Made by a program: the position numbers and the translations under genes
From: a virus
Strand: one strand, 5' to 3'
IMG/VR virus record: IMGVR_UViG_3300031787_007938
Span: 1 to 60,909 of that record
DNA: 60,909 bases
Part shown: positions 15,326 through 23,974 of the stretch, one piece after another
How positions within the stretch are numbered: the stretch's first letter is position 1
How the letters are laid out: each line of letters starts with the position of its first letter
Notes under the pieces: model-generated
Told to the model about the DNA's origin: nothing
The model's database searches: none
What the model saw: only the letters and a program-made list of their open reading frames with translations

Positions 15326-15538
15326 TTAATAGTCGTTTCCATAATCGATAAAGTCGTCGTCTAACGAATCGTATTCTGCGTACATGGGCTCTTCTAACGA
15401 GATATTGCTTTGTTCGTTAATCATGTCTTCAAGCTCTGCATCAGTAAGATCCGGATTCAATTCTTTCATCATTGCGATATACTCATCTTTAGGCAATTCT
15501 GATAATGTTTTCAACTGTTTGGTTTTTTTCTTACTCAT
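15326..15538 (-). CDS. Acidic hypothetical protein (70 aa)
   Basis: First gene after promoter-like copy 3. A short basic start (MSKKKTKQLKTL) is followed by a very acidic remainder ending DDDFIDYGNDY. A DNA-mimic or anti-host role is possible for such an acidic early protein, but this is speculation. Confidence 0.6.
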   Translation of the reverse strand: MSKKKTKQLKTLSELPKDEYIAMMKELNPDLTDAELEDMINEQSNISLEEPMYAEYDSLDDDFIDYGNDY

Positions 15539-15582
15539 ATTATATATTTTTTTTAAGTGAACAATATAGTTGCGACGTAACT

Positions 15583-15660
15583 TTGTAAAATTACCGCTTT
15601 CCTGTTCATAAAAAAATTATTTTACGATTATTTTTAAAAATAGTTCTGGGAGAACCAACG
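15583..15660 (-). promoter_or_regulatory. Promoter-like element, copy 3 of 3
   Basis: Minus strand: GGTTCTCCC, TATTTTTAAAAATA, AAATAATTTTTTTA, a 15-bp spacer with AAAGCG, and GTAATTTTAC at 15585-15593. It is more diverged than copies 1 and 2 but the conserved blocks and spacing are kept. It lies about 45 bp upstream of the 70-aa acidic gene. Confidence 0.7.
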
Positions 15661-15781
15661 CTTTATATATGCGTTTTTATAATATATGTAGTGAGTTGGA
15701 TGCCAACAGGTTAGTAAGCTTTGATAATCATTGAGTTGCGTATGGAAAGAGTAGTTTATATCTAACTGATTGATAAAATTT

Positions 15782-16477
15782 CTAGATTCGATCTATAAAT
15801 TCATCTCCTTCGTCATATGTTTTTGGAGTAGACGTTTTATCTATCACATCGCCGCGATCGTCAAGACCGAGCTTAGACAAATGCTCCATATAAAAATCAT
15901 CGAGAGCGTAGAAGTTCTGCACTTCTTTCTGCGCTTCTTCTGTGTGTTCTGTAAACGATTCGATGTCTCGTATCATGCGATTAGAGAAGTAGTCTAATCC
16001 CAATATGAATGAACAATTGTAGCAAAGCCACTTGAGATTCTCTATTCTCCAATCTGTTCGCACTCCGTTGTTGAATGCAATCATAAGCGGTTGCTTCATG
16101 TCTGTGAGTCTGCGTTCAGAGTGACCACAAGCCGAGCAACAGTACCCCAATCTGCCGTCCTTCATGAGAAGCGATTTCAACATTCCAAGTCTCTTTGGAT
16201 TGTTTAATTGTTTTTCAGTCATCATCTTATCAAGATCTCCCTTGAGCTCACCCGTCTGCCATTTCTTAGGAATTCCTTTGGAAGATATATTCATATGCAA
16301 TTCCCATAAAGTCTTGCCTGTCAGCGAATCTATATACTTCTTGGCGTATTTCTGATATGTTGTGATGTGTACTTGTAAATGTCGTGCAGCTTCTGCATTG
16401 CTGCGAGTTTTCGACATGGCTTGACGTATGTCCTCTTCTGTGAACGCGAAGCCGTCGTGTCTGAATGGTTTTGCCAT
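15782..16477 (-). CDS. HNH-type endonuclease (231 aa)
   Basis: The N-terminal helix-turn-helix-like region (TEEDIRQAMSKTRSNAEAARH) is followed by CCSACGH, then IAFNNGVRTDWRIENLKWLCYNC. The two C-x2-C pairs and the N-x-x-x-x-x-NL-x-x-LC pattern fit zinc-bound HNH nucleases of large phages. It may be a free-standing homing nuclease or a DNA-processing enzyme. It is intact, with start context TAGTT-ATG. Confidence 0.75.
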   Translation of the reverse strand: MAKPFRHDGFAFTEEDIRQAMSKTRSNAEAARHLQVHITTYQKYAKKYIDSLTGKTLWELHMNISSKGIPKKWQTGELKGDLDKMMTEKQLNNPKRLGMLKSLLMKDGRLGYCCSACGHSERRLTDMKQPLMIAFNNGVRTDWRIENLKWLCYNCSFILGLDYFSNRMIRDIESFTEHTEEAQKEVQNFYALDDFYMEHLSKLGLDDRGDVIDKTSTPKTYDEGDEFIDRI

Positions 16478-16479
16478 AA

Positions 16480-16881
16480 CTATAATTTAGGATTCAACTT
16501 GCAGAGAAGTTCCCACAATTCGTGAGCATCTTGCAATACTATCTCTTTGTCGTCTTCGTCGAATATCGGATTGATAGAGCCATCCGGATTCACTCGATCC
16601 CACAAGAAATACGATATTAGTTCTGCTGCGTCTTTACCGAAGTTCATGTAGAGCAGAGAATCTATAACGTTTAGGAATGTTTCGTCGTACGTAGAATAGT
16701 CCAAGCCAAAATCAATCATCGCTATGTTAGATCTGATTATCGCCTCTTCCAAACCACTTATTATTTGGATAAACATCTCTTTCTTTTTGTTCTGCTCAGT
16801 TTTCTTTTTGCGTCTAACTACAGATTTTATATTCAATAGACCGTCTATCGCTGTTTGCACATTCTTAAAATCGTTACTCAT
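16480..16881 (-). CDS. Hypothetical protein (133 aa)
   Basis: A helical protein with a basic patch VVRRKKKTEQNKKKEMF near residue 20 and an acidic C-terminus. It starts within the end of the 116-aa gene (8-bp overlap). No family recognised. Confidence 0.6.
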   Translation of the reverse strand: MSNDFKNVQTAIDGLLNIKSVVRRKKKTEQNKKKEMFIQIISGLEEAIIRSNIAMIDFGLDYSTYDETFLNVIDSLLYMNFGKDAAELISYFLWDRVNPDGSINPIFDEDDKEIVLQDAHELWELLCKLNPKL

Positions 16882-17224
16882 TGTCTTCTGTTTTAACGGT
16901 GATTTTTTTAGAAGCCTTTTTTTGAATCTGATCTATAATCTCTTTGAGCTTGCTGCACTTCTCGTATTCTTCTGATTCTAAAAACCACATTATGCAAGTC
17001 TCTATTGCGGGGATCCAATCTTTTTTAGGAATTTCAATGTAATTATCAGACGCATTTATTTCGAAAACTGTTGCGTATTGTTTATTTCCTTGATGCGCCT
17101 CGTAAACAGATACTGGCACTTGCATCTTTAACAGATCTTTGAGTTGTTGGGATTTTGCTATCTCTTCTGAGGTTAGTTCATGTATATTATCGAAGAGCGC
17201 TCTTACTGTTTTTCTTTTCGCCAT
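16874..17224 (-). CDS. Hypothetical protein with UVR-like C-terminal motif (116 aa)
   Basis: The C-terminal part (WFLESEEYEKCSKLKEIIDQI) resembles UVR motifs (a helical hairpin with EYE-x-C/A-x-x-L/I-K-x-I) seen in UvrB/UvrC and ClpC. The gene at 38936-39256 ends the same way, so the two are probably paralogues. They may be adaptors binding a common partner. Start context CAGTT-ATG. Confidence 0.6.
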   Translation of the reverse strand: MAKRKTVRALFDNIHELTSEEIAKSQQLKDLLKMQVPVSVYEAHQGNKQYATVFEINASDNYIEIPKKDWIPAIETCIMWFLESEEYEKCSKLKEIIDQIQKKASKKITVKTEDNE

Positions 17225-17241
17225 AACTGTTTTGTTTTTGT

Positions 17242-17550
17242 CTATTGACCTTTTAAAGCTTTTATCAAGATCTCAGATACAGATTGCAAAGGCACTACGT
17301 ACGATATCGCATTTTCGTATGGAGATCTTTCATCGTAATCTATAACTATGCCTGCTTGACCAAACTTAGTTTGAAGAGCGGTAGATATTTTAGAAGCTAA
17401 CGCTTGTTTCTGTCTTGCATCTTGGAATTTTTCCTCTAATACAAAATGCATTTTCACGCCTTTCTTTGTAGGATTAGAATTAACGTCGAATAGCAATCCG
17501 AGTTTCTTTCCGTCAATAGTTACCGATGCTTTGGGTTGTACTGCTTCCAT
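17242..17550 (-). CDS. Hypothetical protein (102 aa)
   Basis: An alpha/beta protein (MEAVQPKASVTIDGKKLGLLF...). It contains LEEKFQDARQKQALASKISTAL and a following IVIDYDERSPYE. No family recognised. It is the last small gene before the glycan cassette; an ATATTTATAT motif lies just upstream of its start. Confidence 0.6.
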   Translation of the reverse strand: MEAVQPKASVTIDGKKLGLLFDVNSNPTKKGVKMHFVLEEKFQDARQKQALASKISTALQTKFGQAGIVIDYDERSPYENAISYVVPLQSVSEILIKALKGQ

Positions 17551-17571
17551 GTATATTGTTTTATATAAATA

Positions 17572-18840
17572 TTATTCTATAGTTAATAAACTCATATCGA
17601 AAGGCGGATTTTCTACTTTGAATGGAGGAGTAATGTCTTTCGCTTCTCTTATCGATATTATGCAATTTCCTGATTGATAATCCCCAGGCTCTGTTTGCTC
17701 TATCAAGTGAGAGAGATTTAGTAGCGTTTCTTGAGTTAACATGTTATATTCATTGCTATCCAAATCCAATATTATTTTTGCGTTATAATTTTCAGGTTCT
17801 CCTACAAAATAAATTTGAGAATAGTCTATTTGATTATAATACTGACTAGATTCTTTCCAATTTTGCTCTGTAAAATTATATAGTTCATTTGCTGGTTGAT
17901 GTTGATCATCATGGGCTTGAATCAATTGATTCTTGTGATCCTCTAATTCTACAAAAACTCTTGTAAAAAACGGTTCTAATTGATAAGCAACATTTACCTG
18001 ATTCTTGGATCCTTTTATCACTAAATCACAATCATACTTTTTTATTAAATTTTCTCCGTGATTAAAATTTCCCCACTTTTTAAAAAATCTTCTCAACTCA
18101 ATTTGATCTGCATAGTTTTGTAATTTTACTCTATCTTGAGCTTCTTGATTAGATTGGTCAAACCAATTTTTTCCTCTTGAAGATACGCATGTGAAATGAT
18201 ATACATTTGCAGAGTATGTTTGCTTTAACTGTATTCCTAAATGTTTGCATCTCTGAACTAAATCAGAATCGCATCTAGATCTTCTAAATACTGTATCGTA
18301 TCCTCCCATTTTATTCCATGTTTCTTTATGAAAAGTATATGGCGCAAAGAAATAATCTATTTGCTTATTTGATTTAATTGTTTCAGCGTATTTAACAAAT
18401 TCATCAAATTTAAATTCATTCGGTGATAATCCAAAATTAGCAGTAAATGTTATATCTGAATTGCTATGCAATGGAGGTTCTATTCTAGTAGAACTCATTA
18501 TAGTATTGGTTTCTAAATTTTTTAGAATTTCAGTATCATAATGTTTAGATACTACCATATCACTCTGCAAATAACTAACGATATCGTATTTTGCTAAATC
18601 AACAATAAGATTGCAGTTTCTTTCTGGTCCAATTATAGGGGAAAGTTTATGAGTTATTATTTTAAGATCATAGAAATCTGATTTTATTGACCTTAGATAT
18701 TCTAATGTGCCATCGTTATCAGAATCTATAAAAACTAAAATCTCATGTTCTTTATTGTCTAGATTCTCTTTAAGAGATTGCAAAAGAATTTTAGTATATT
18801 CTAAAGTATTATTAGATGTATTTGTAGCAAACGTTATCAT
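17572..18840 (-). CDS. GT-A glycosyltransferase (family 2 type) with extra C-terminal domain
   Basis: 422 aa. Residues 1-240 form a GT2 fold: N-terminal strand MITFATNTSN, a VFIDSDNDGT segment, the donor/metal region SYLQSDMVVSKHYD and an acceptor-side GGYDTVFRRSRCDSDL. The last ~150 residues are unassigned and may be a second transferase-like or binding domain. It closes the cassette, directly after the FkbM gene (1 bp apart). Donor and acceptor unknown. Confidence 0.8.
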   Translation of the reverse strand: MITFATNTSNNTLEYTKILLQSLKENLDNKEHEILVFIDSDNDGTLEYLRSIKSDFYDLKIITHKLSPIIGPERNCNLIVDLAKYDIVSYLQSDMVVSKHYDTEILKNLETNTIMSSTRIEPPLHSNSDITFTANFGLSPNEFKFDEFVKYAETIKSNKQIDYFFAPYTFHKETWNKMGGYDTVFRRSRCDSDLVQRCKHLGIQLKQTYSANVYHFTCVSSRGKNWFDQSNQEAQDRVKLQNYADQIELRRFFKKWGNFNHGENLIKKYDCDLVIKGSKNQVNVAYQLEPFFTRVFVELEDHKNQLIQAHDDQHQPANELYNFTEQNWKESSQYYNQIDYSQIYFVGEPENYNAKIILDLDSNEYNMLTQETLLNLSHLIEQTEPGDYQSGNCIISIREAKDITPPFKVENPPFDMSLLTIE

Positions 18841-19485
18841 TTAATTATTTTTGTGCGCATATATTCTATCTACTCCGCATGTTTCTTTATATTCATATTC
18901 TAAGTCGTTAAGAAGATTTTCCATTTTTTCAGAACTACTATCATACCTATTTAACCACTTTTCACAAAATTCAATACATAAAATAGGTTTGAATTTTTCT
19001 ATTGTTTTTAAACCACCTATTAACGCATTTAATTCAAATCCTTCTACATCCAATTGAATAAGATCGCATTCAGGTAAATTTAAACTATCTATAGTTATAG
19101 ATGGTGTATATCCGGTTCCTGCAATATGAACTCCTCCTGTATCGTGTAATTTATCAGGTCTAATTAATTGTTGAATTTTTACTGGATTATTATCTGAACC
19201 TAAACAACATTGCATTTTTATTACATTATTTTGAGTAACATTTTGATTTAAGCAATAGAAGTTAATTGGATCTGGTTCAAATGTATAAACAGTTTTGAAA
19301 TGATCTACAAATTTACTTAACACAAATCCGCAATTTCCGCCGGCTTGTATCATAACATTTTTTGTTTTTACATATGGCAATATGTGCGTATGTAAATCTT
19401 GATATTCATTTTGCCCTCGCCAACTACTTTCATCATTTATTGGCCAAATCCACTTATTATCTTTTATTGTTGTCAATGATTCCAT
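18841..19485 (-). CDS. FkbM-family methyltransferase
   Basis: 214 aa with an SAM-binding start (VMIQAGGNCGFVLSKFV, then TFEPDP) and the FkbM signature IDSLNLPECDLIQLDVEGFE near residue 150. FkbM enzymes O-methylate sugars and antibiotics. In this context it most likely caps or decorates a glycan or nucleotide-sugar product. It is packed tightly between the glycosyltransferase and the epimerase. Confidence 0.9.
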   Translation of the reverse strand: MESLTTIKDNKWIWPINDESSWRGQNEYQDLHTHILPYVKTKNVMIQAGGNCGFVLSKFVDHFKTVYTFEPDPINFYCLNQNVTQNNVIKMQCCLGSDNNPVKIQQLIRPDKLHDTGGVHIAGTGYTPSITIDSLNLPECDLIQLDVEGFELNALIGGLKTIEKFKPILCIEFCEKWLNRYDSSSEKMENLLNDLEYEYKETCGVDRIYAHKNN

Positions 19486-19486
19486 T

Positions 19487-20401
19487 TTATATTTTTGTTT
19501 TATAGTAATTTACAGTATTTTTTATTCCATCTTCAATTTTAATTTTTGGCGTCCAATTTGTTTCTATTTTTATTTTTGAATTGGAACCGCATATGTATTT
19601 TGATGAAAATTTTCGATCTAAACTTTTATCAAAACTTATTTTCACATCATTAGAAATATTTTTTTGAATTTCTTTTATTACATTTTTTAAAACATATTCA
19701 TTAGATGAACATATATTATATGCCCCATTCTGTGTAGATGATTGAACTAACTCTGTTACCGCTTGACAAAAGTCATCTATATAGATATAATCTATAATAG
19801 TTTCGCAACTATTTAATATGATCTCTTCATTTGATAGTGCTTTATTGATTATAGTTGGAATTAATCTTGTAGATACATCTCCTGGACCATACACATAACA
19901 CGGTCTTATCCAATTATATTTAATATTATTTTGAATGCAATAAGCCTCAGTGATTTCCTTAACTTGTTTTTTTGATAAACCATAAAAATTTATCGGTTTC
20001 TCTTGTTGATCTTCATCTGCTTTAAATTCAAGGTTTCCATATTCTGCAAAACTACCTAGACCTATAAATTTAGGTTTATTATTTTGTTTATTAATTATTT
20101 CTAATAAACTTAAACTTAATGGAATATTTTTATAAAATTGATTAAAATTATTTACGTCTTGATAATTATTTCCACCATCCCAAGCAAAATTAATTACTAT
20201 GTCAGGAGAAAAGTCTACAATTATAGATTCATAAGGAACATAATTTTCTGTATCGCATTTTATAAATTTAATATCATTCAATAATTGGATGATATTATTT
20301 GAATTTTTTGAAAATGCTAGTATTTTATGATTTAGTTTTAATAAATGTTTTATAGTATTAGAACCTAAAAAACCATTTGCACCTGTAATTAAAATTTTCA
20401 T
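19487..20401 (-). CDS. NAD-dependent sugar epimerase/dehydratase (extended SDR)
   Basis: 304 aa: GANGFLGSNTIKHLL Rossmann motif at residues 7-21, FAWDGGNNYQ, an active-site YGLSK (Y-x-x-x-K) near residue 145 and WIRPCYVYGPG. These mark an extended SDR acting on nucleotide sugars. It follows the aldolase gene with a 4-bp overlap, so it is probably the reductase or epimerase acting late in the branched-sugar pathway proposed here. Exact reaction not deducible. Confidence 0.85.
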   Translation of the reverse strand: MKILITGANGFLGSNTIKHLLKLNHKILAFSKNSNNIIQLLNDIKFIKCDTENYVPYESIIVDFSPDIVINFAWDGGNNYQDVNNFNQFYKNIPLSLSLLEIINKQNNKPKFIGLGSFAEYGNLEFKADEDQQEKPINFYGLSKKQVKEITEAYCIQNNIKYNWIRPCYVYGPGDVSTRLIPTIINKALSNEEIILNSCETIIDYIYIDDFCQAVTELVQSSTQNGAYNICSSNEYVLKNVIKEIQKNISNDVKISFDKSLDRKFSSKYICGSNSKIKIETNWTPKIKIEDGIKNTVNYYKTKI

Positions 20402-21393
20402 TTTTTCAATTTTTGAGCTACTTCTAAAATTAAATCTTCTTGACCTGCTACTAATTTTCTATTTCCTAATTCGAAAATTAAAGATGAATATTCAATACCA
20501 TATAATTTTGAAGCATTAACAATAGGTTTTTCAAATCCAGAAAATAATTTTTTAAGACCAGTCAGTATATTAATTGGAGTGGTTATAGGCGCGGATGGAA
20601 CTAAGTATTCCATAACTTTATCCGCTTCTTTAATTGTTTCTTGAAAATTTATTCCTAAATCAAATCCGCTTTGTTCAAATACTGGTATTAAAACTTCTAA
20701 AGCTGCATTTCCTGCGCCTGCTCCAAAACCTCTAATACAACCATCAATTAAATCAGCGCCGCATTCTGCAGCGACTAATGAATTTGCGATAGCACAACCT
20801 AAATTATTATGAGCATGAAAACCTATTGGAACTTTTAAATTAGATTTTAATTTTGTAATTCTTTCTTTCACGTCTGATGGTAAATAAGTTCCTGTCGAAT
20901 CCATTATAATAATGCCTTGCGCTCCATAACTTTCCATGATCTTTGCCTGTTCGACTAATTCGTCTGCAGTAATTAACGCACTCATCATTAACACACCATA
21001 AACTATTATATTCTGAGTAGCTAAATACTCTATATGCGATTTTGATAATGTAGCTTCAGTGCAGTGAGTCGCAACTCTAAAAACGTCTACACCTAACTCT
21101 ATTGCTTTTTTTGCGTGATCTAAAGTTGCTAAACCTGGAATCATATGAATTCCTAATTTAGAAGATTTTAAATTTTTTCTTGCAACAGTCAATATTTCAT
21201 CATCAGTATTAATAGATTTACCTACTAATAGTGAAGATGCAGCTAATCCATTTCCATGTCCAACTTCTACAATCGGTATTCCTGCTCGATCTGCGAATTG
21301 ACAATATTTTGCAATGCTATCTAAATTTATAGTGTGTTTAACGCTATGATTTCCGTCTCTAAGACTTGAATCAGTTATAATAATTTTTTTCAT
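20398..21393 (-). CDS. 4-hydroxy-2-oxovalerate aldolase (DmpG/MhpE type)
   Basis: 331 aa, close to MhpE (337). It has SSLRDGNHSVKH at the N-terminus (the catalytic Arg-Asp of the pyruvate site), HMIPGLATL, IIMDSTGTYLP and the metal-binding GFHAHNNLG motif, then GFGAGAGNAALE. The family joins or splits acetaldehyde and pyruvate and partners an acylating acetaldehyde dehydrogenase, which is exactly the upstream gene (1-bp overlap). Finding it in a sugar cassette suggests it supplies an unusual 2-oxoacid rather than degrading aromatics. Confidence 0.9.
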   Translation of the reverse strand: MKKIIITDSSLRDGNHSVKHTINLDSIAKYCQFADRAGIPIVEVGHGNGLAASSLLVGKSINTDDEILTVARKNLKSSKLGIHMIPGLATLDHAKKAIELGVDVFRVATHCTEATLSKSHIEYLATQNIIVYGVLMMSALITADELVEQAKIMESYGAQGIIIMDSTGTYLPSDVKERITKLKSNLKVPIGFHAHNNLGCAIANSLVAAECGADLIDGCIRGFGAGAGNAALEVLIPVFEQSGFDLGINFQETIKEADKVMEYLVPSAPITTPINILTGLKKLFSGFEKPIVNASKLYGIEYSSLIFELGNRKLVAGQEDLILEVAQKLKK

Positions 21394-22196
21394 TATTTTT
21401 GTATTAATTTTTCAGTTATTTTAATTGCGGCACAATTTATTATATCTAGATTACCTGCGTATGAAGGAAGGTAGTCACCTATTCCTTTCACTCTAATACT
21501 CAATACAACTACGCCATTTTCATTCATTGTTGGAGGTAATACTAATTCATAATATGGGATATATTGTTTCAATTCTTCTATTTTATCAAGAACTTTCTCT
21601 GTTAGATTTTCAAAGTTAATATTTTTAGTTTTAATAAAAATAGTAGTTTGCATATCTACACAAGGTTCTGCTGGATTAAGATTGAGAATTACTTTACAAT
21701 TAGTACAACCCGTGAATTTAGTTATTGCTTTTTGAGTAGTGTATATATAATTATCTATGTTAATTCTCGTTGCCATTCCTGCGCTTTTAGACGCAATTTG
21801 AGATACTACTTCTACGTATTCTATTCCTTTACATTCTTTTGAAATTAAATGTAACATTGGCATAGAAGCTTGTCCACCACAAGTTATCATATTTATATTA
21901 TCATCAGTAATTATTATTTCTGAATTGACATCTGGCACACACATATCGCCTATTTTAGACGGAGTTAAATCAATAACTTTGATTCCTTGTTTTTTGAATA
22001 CTTTAGCATGATCCCGTGCATCAGCTGCGCTAGTACAATCATAAACAACATCACAACAATTTGGATTATCTATGAAATATTTTATACCTTGATCAGTGAT
22101 TGGGAAAATTACAGGTTTAATGAAATCTGTTTTGATTATTTTTAATAGAAGATCAGTGCCTATGTTTCCCGTTCCTAAAATTCCTGCTTTTATCAT
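21393..22196 (-). CDS. Acylating acetaldehyde dehydrogenase (DmpF/MhpF type)
   Basis: 267 aa, shorter than MhpF (316), but it keeps the NAD motif GTGNIGTDL, the catalytic Cys in ITCGGQASMP and the ASKSAG and LPSYAGNLDI segments. It interconverts acetyl-CoA and acetaldehyde and normally channels the aldehyde to the paired aldolase. Overlaps at both ends (1 bp with the aldolase, 4 bp with the TPP enzyme gene) point to a coupled three-enzyme unit. Confidence 0.9.
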   Translation of the reverse strand: MIKAGILGTGNIGTDLLLKIIKTDFIKPVIFPITDQGIKYFIDNPNCCDVVYDCTSAADARDHAKVFKKQGIKVIDLTPSKIGDMCVPDVNSEIIITDDNINMITCGGQASMPMLHLISKECKGIEYVEVVSQIASKSAGMATRINIDNYIYTTQKAITKFTGCTNCKVILNLNPAEPCVDMQTTIFIKTKNINFENLTEKVLDKIEELKQYIPYYELVLPPTMNENGVVVLSIRVKGIGDYLPSYAGNLDIINCAAIKITEKLIQK

Positions 22197-23974
22197 CTTT
22201 TTATTTGTTTAGATTTTTCACTTAATTGTATTATCATGCTATTTTCAATTTCCGTTAAAGGAAGTAATGGAGACATTTCTTCAATTGGAGGAGGAAATAT
22301 AGTTAAATCTTCCTTTAAAACTCCTTTTACTTTTGGAATAAAATCTTGTTCAGGATCCATGAATACTTCTAATACAGATGCATCTTTATCATTTAAAAAA
22401 TTTTCTATAGTAGAATCAAAATTTTGCCAGTCTTTTAATTCATAATAATTATATCCGAATGCGGGCATAAGTTTACTAAAATTTGGTAATCCAATTCCTG
22501 TTTTTTTATTCACACTTACGTAATGATTTTTAAACAACATTTTTTGAGTGTGTTTAATCATTAGGTATCCATCATTATTGAATATAACTACTTTTATAGG
22601 TAGCTCATTCTCTATTACTGTATGAAGTTCTTGAAGATTCATCATTATTCCACCATCACAATTTAAGCAAAGTACTGGTTTATTCGGACACGCAAATTGT
22701 GCGCCAATTGCACCAGCAATACCATATCCCATCTCTCCTAAACCTAATGACGTAAACATCACTTGATCTTTCTTTAATTTTATAGATTGATGTCCGCTTA
22801 ATAGCGCTGTACCCATATCTGTAACAATAATATGATCATCTTTTAAGTGATTAGATAGTCTATCTATGAATTTATATGAGTTTAAATATCCGTTATCTTT
22901 ATGAGCTTTTTCTACCCAAGGATAATCTTGTCTTAGTTTATTACAATAAGCTACCCAATCTTCTCTATAGCTGTCTAGATCGCATTCGTTTAAGCTTTCT
23001 ATAACATGTTTACAATTAGCTTGAATTCTCATATGCGTTGGATATTTTGCTAATTCAAGTTCATCAATATCTATTTGAATTATCTTTGCGTCTCTAGCAA
23101 ATTGACTAAAATCGTATCCAACTTGAGGTAAAGCTAATCTACTACCTAACACAATTACAAGATCAGCATTTTGCACTATAAAATTTGCGCATCGTTGTCC
23201 ATATAATCCAAATCTTCCATAGAAATTTTCATTATCTGATTCTATCAAGTCTATTCCTGACCATGTTAATAGGGTAGGTATTTTATTTTTATTAATAAAT
23301 TCATTAAATTTATTTTTAGCCCCAGATAATCTAATTCCGTTTCCTCCTAAAATTACTGGACGTTTTGATTCTTTGATAGCCTGTGATATCGATTCAGTAT
23401 TTAAAGACTTAAACTTAAAATCAGCTAAATGAAATGCCCAATCTCTTTTTTCTACCATTTTTGATTGTAAATTAAATGGAACATCTAATAAACACGGTCC
23501 AGGTCGTCCTGTAGAAGTAATAAAGTCTAAATCCTCTAGCACTTCTTGAATATCATCTTGATTAGTAAAACCTAAGGCTTTTTTTGTAACATCTTTTACC
23601 ATTTCTGAAATGTTTAAACCTTGAGTTCCATACATTCTTAAATGACTATCTTGAGTTACATAATTATAAGATTCTTGTCCACAAATAATTAAACCTGGGA
23701 TAGAATCAGCCCAATTGCTAACTATGCCAGTAACTGCATTTGTAACTCCTCCACCAGCTGTTACAATTGCTGCTGATAATTTACCTGATGCTCTATAGTG
23801 AGCACCCATAGCCATGACTGCAGCTTGTTCATGATGAGTATTAATTATCTTAGTATAGCCTAATTTATTAATTGAGTCAAATATATGAGAATTTGCAGAT
23901 CCGATAATTCCAAATACAGTCTCTATATTTTTTTCTTTTAAATAGTCTGCTATAATATCACTTACTTTTACCAT
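22193..23974 (-). CDS. TPP-dependent enzyme of the acetolactate synthase family (YerE-like?)
   Basis: 593 aa with the three-domain layout of the family: the catalytic Glu in THHEQAAVMAMG (about residue 49), a central Rossmann-like domain (KRPVILGGNGIRLSGA), and the TPP/Mg motif NCDGGIMMNLQELHT...FNNDGY near 430-465. In sugar clusters such enzymes (YerE in yersiniose synthesis) decarboxylate a 2-oxoacid and transfer the acyl unit to a 4-keto sugar, making a C-branched sugar. Here it is coupled to an aldolase/dehydrogenase pair able to make 4-hydroxy-2-oxovalerate as donor. Confidence 0.85.
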   Translation of the reverse strand: MVKVSDIIADYLKEKNIETVFGIIGSANSHIFDSINKLGYTKIINTHHEQAAVMAMGAHYRASGKLSAAIVTAGGGVTNAVTGIVSNWADSIPGLIICGQESYNYVTQDSHLRMYGTQGLNISEMVKDVTKKALGFTNQDDIQEVLEDLDFITSTGRPGPCLLDVPFNLQSKMVEKRDWAFHLADFKFKSLNTESISQAIKESKRPVILGGNGIRLSGAKNKFNEFINKNKIPTLLTWSGIDLIESDNENFYGRFGLYGQRCANFIVQNADLVIVLGSRLALPQVGYDFSQFARDAKIIQIDIDELELAKYPTHMRIQANCKHVIESLNECDLDSYREDWVAYCNKLRQDYPWVEKAHKDNGYLNSYKFIDRLSNHLKDDHIIVTDMGTALLSGHQSIKLKKDQVMFTSLGLGEMGYGIAGAIGAQFACPNKPVLCLNCDGGIMMNLQELHTVIENELPIKVVIFNNDGYLMIKHTQKMLFKNHYVSVNKKTGIGLPNFSKLMPAFGYNYYELKDWQNFDSTIENFLNDKDASVLEVFMDPEQDFIPKVKGVLKEDLTIFPPPIEEMSPLLPLTEIENSMIIQLSEKSKQIKR

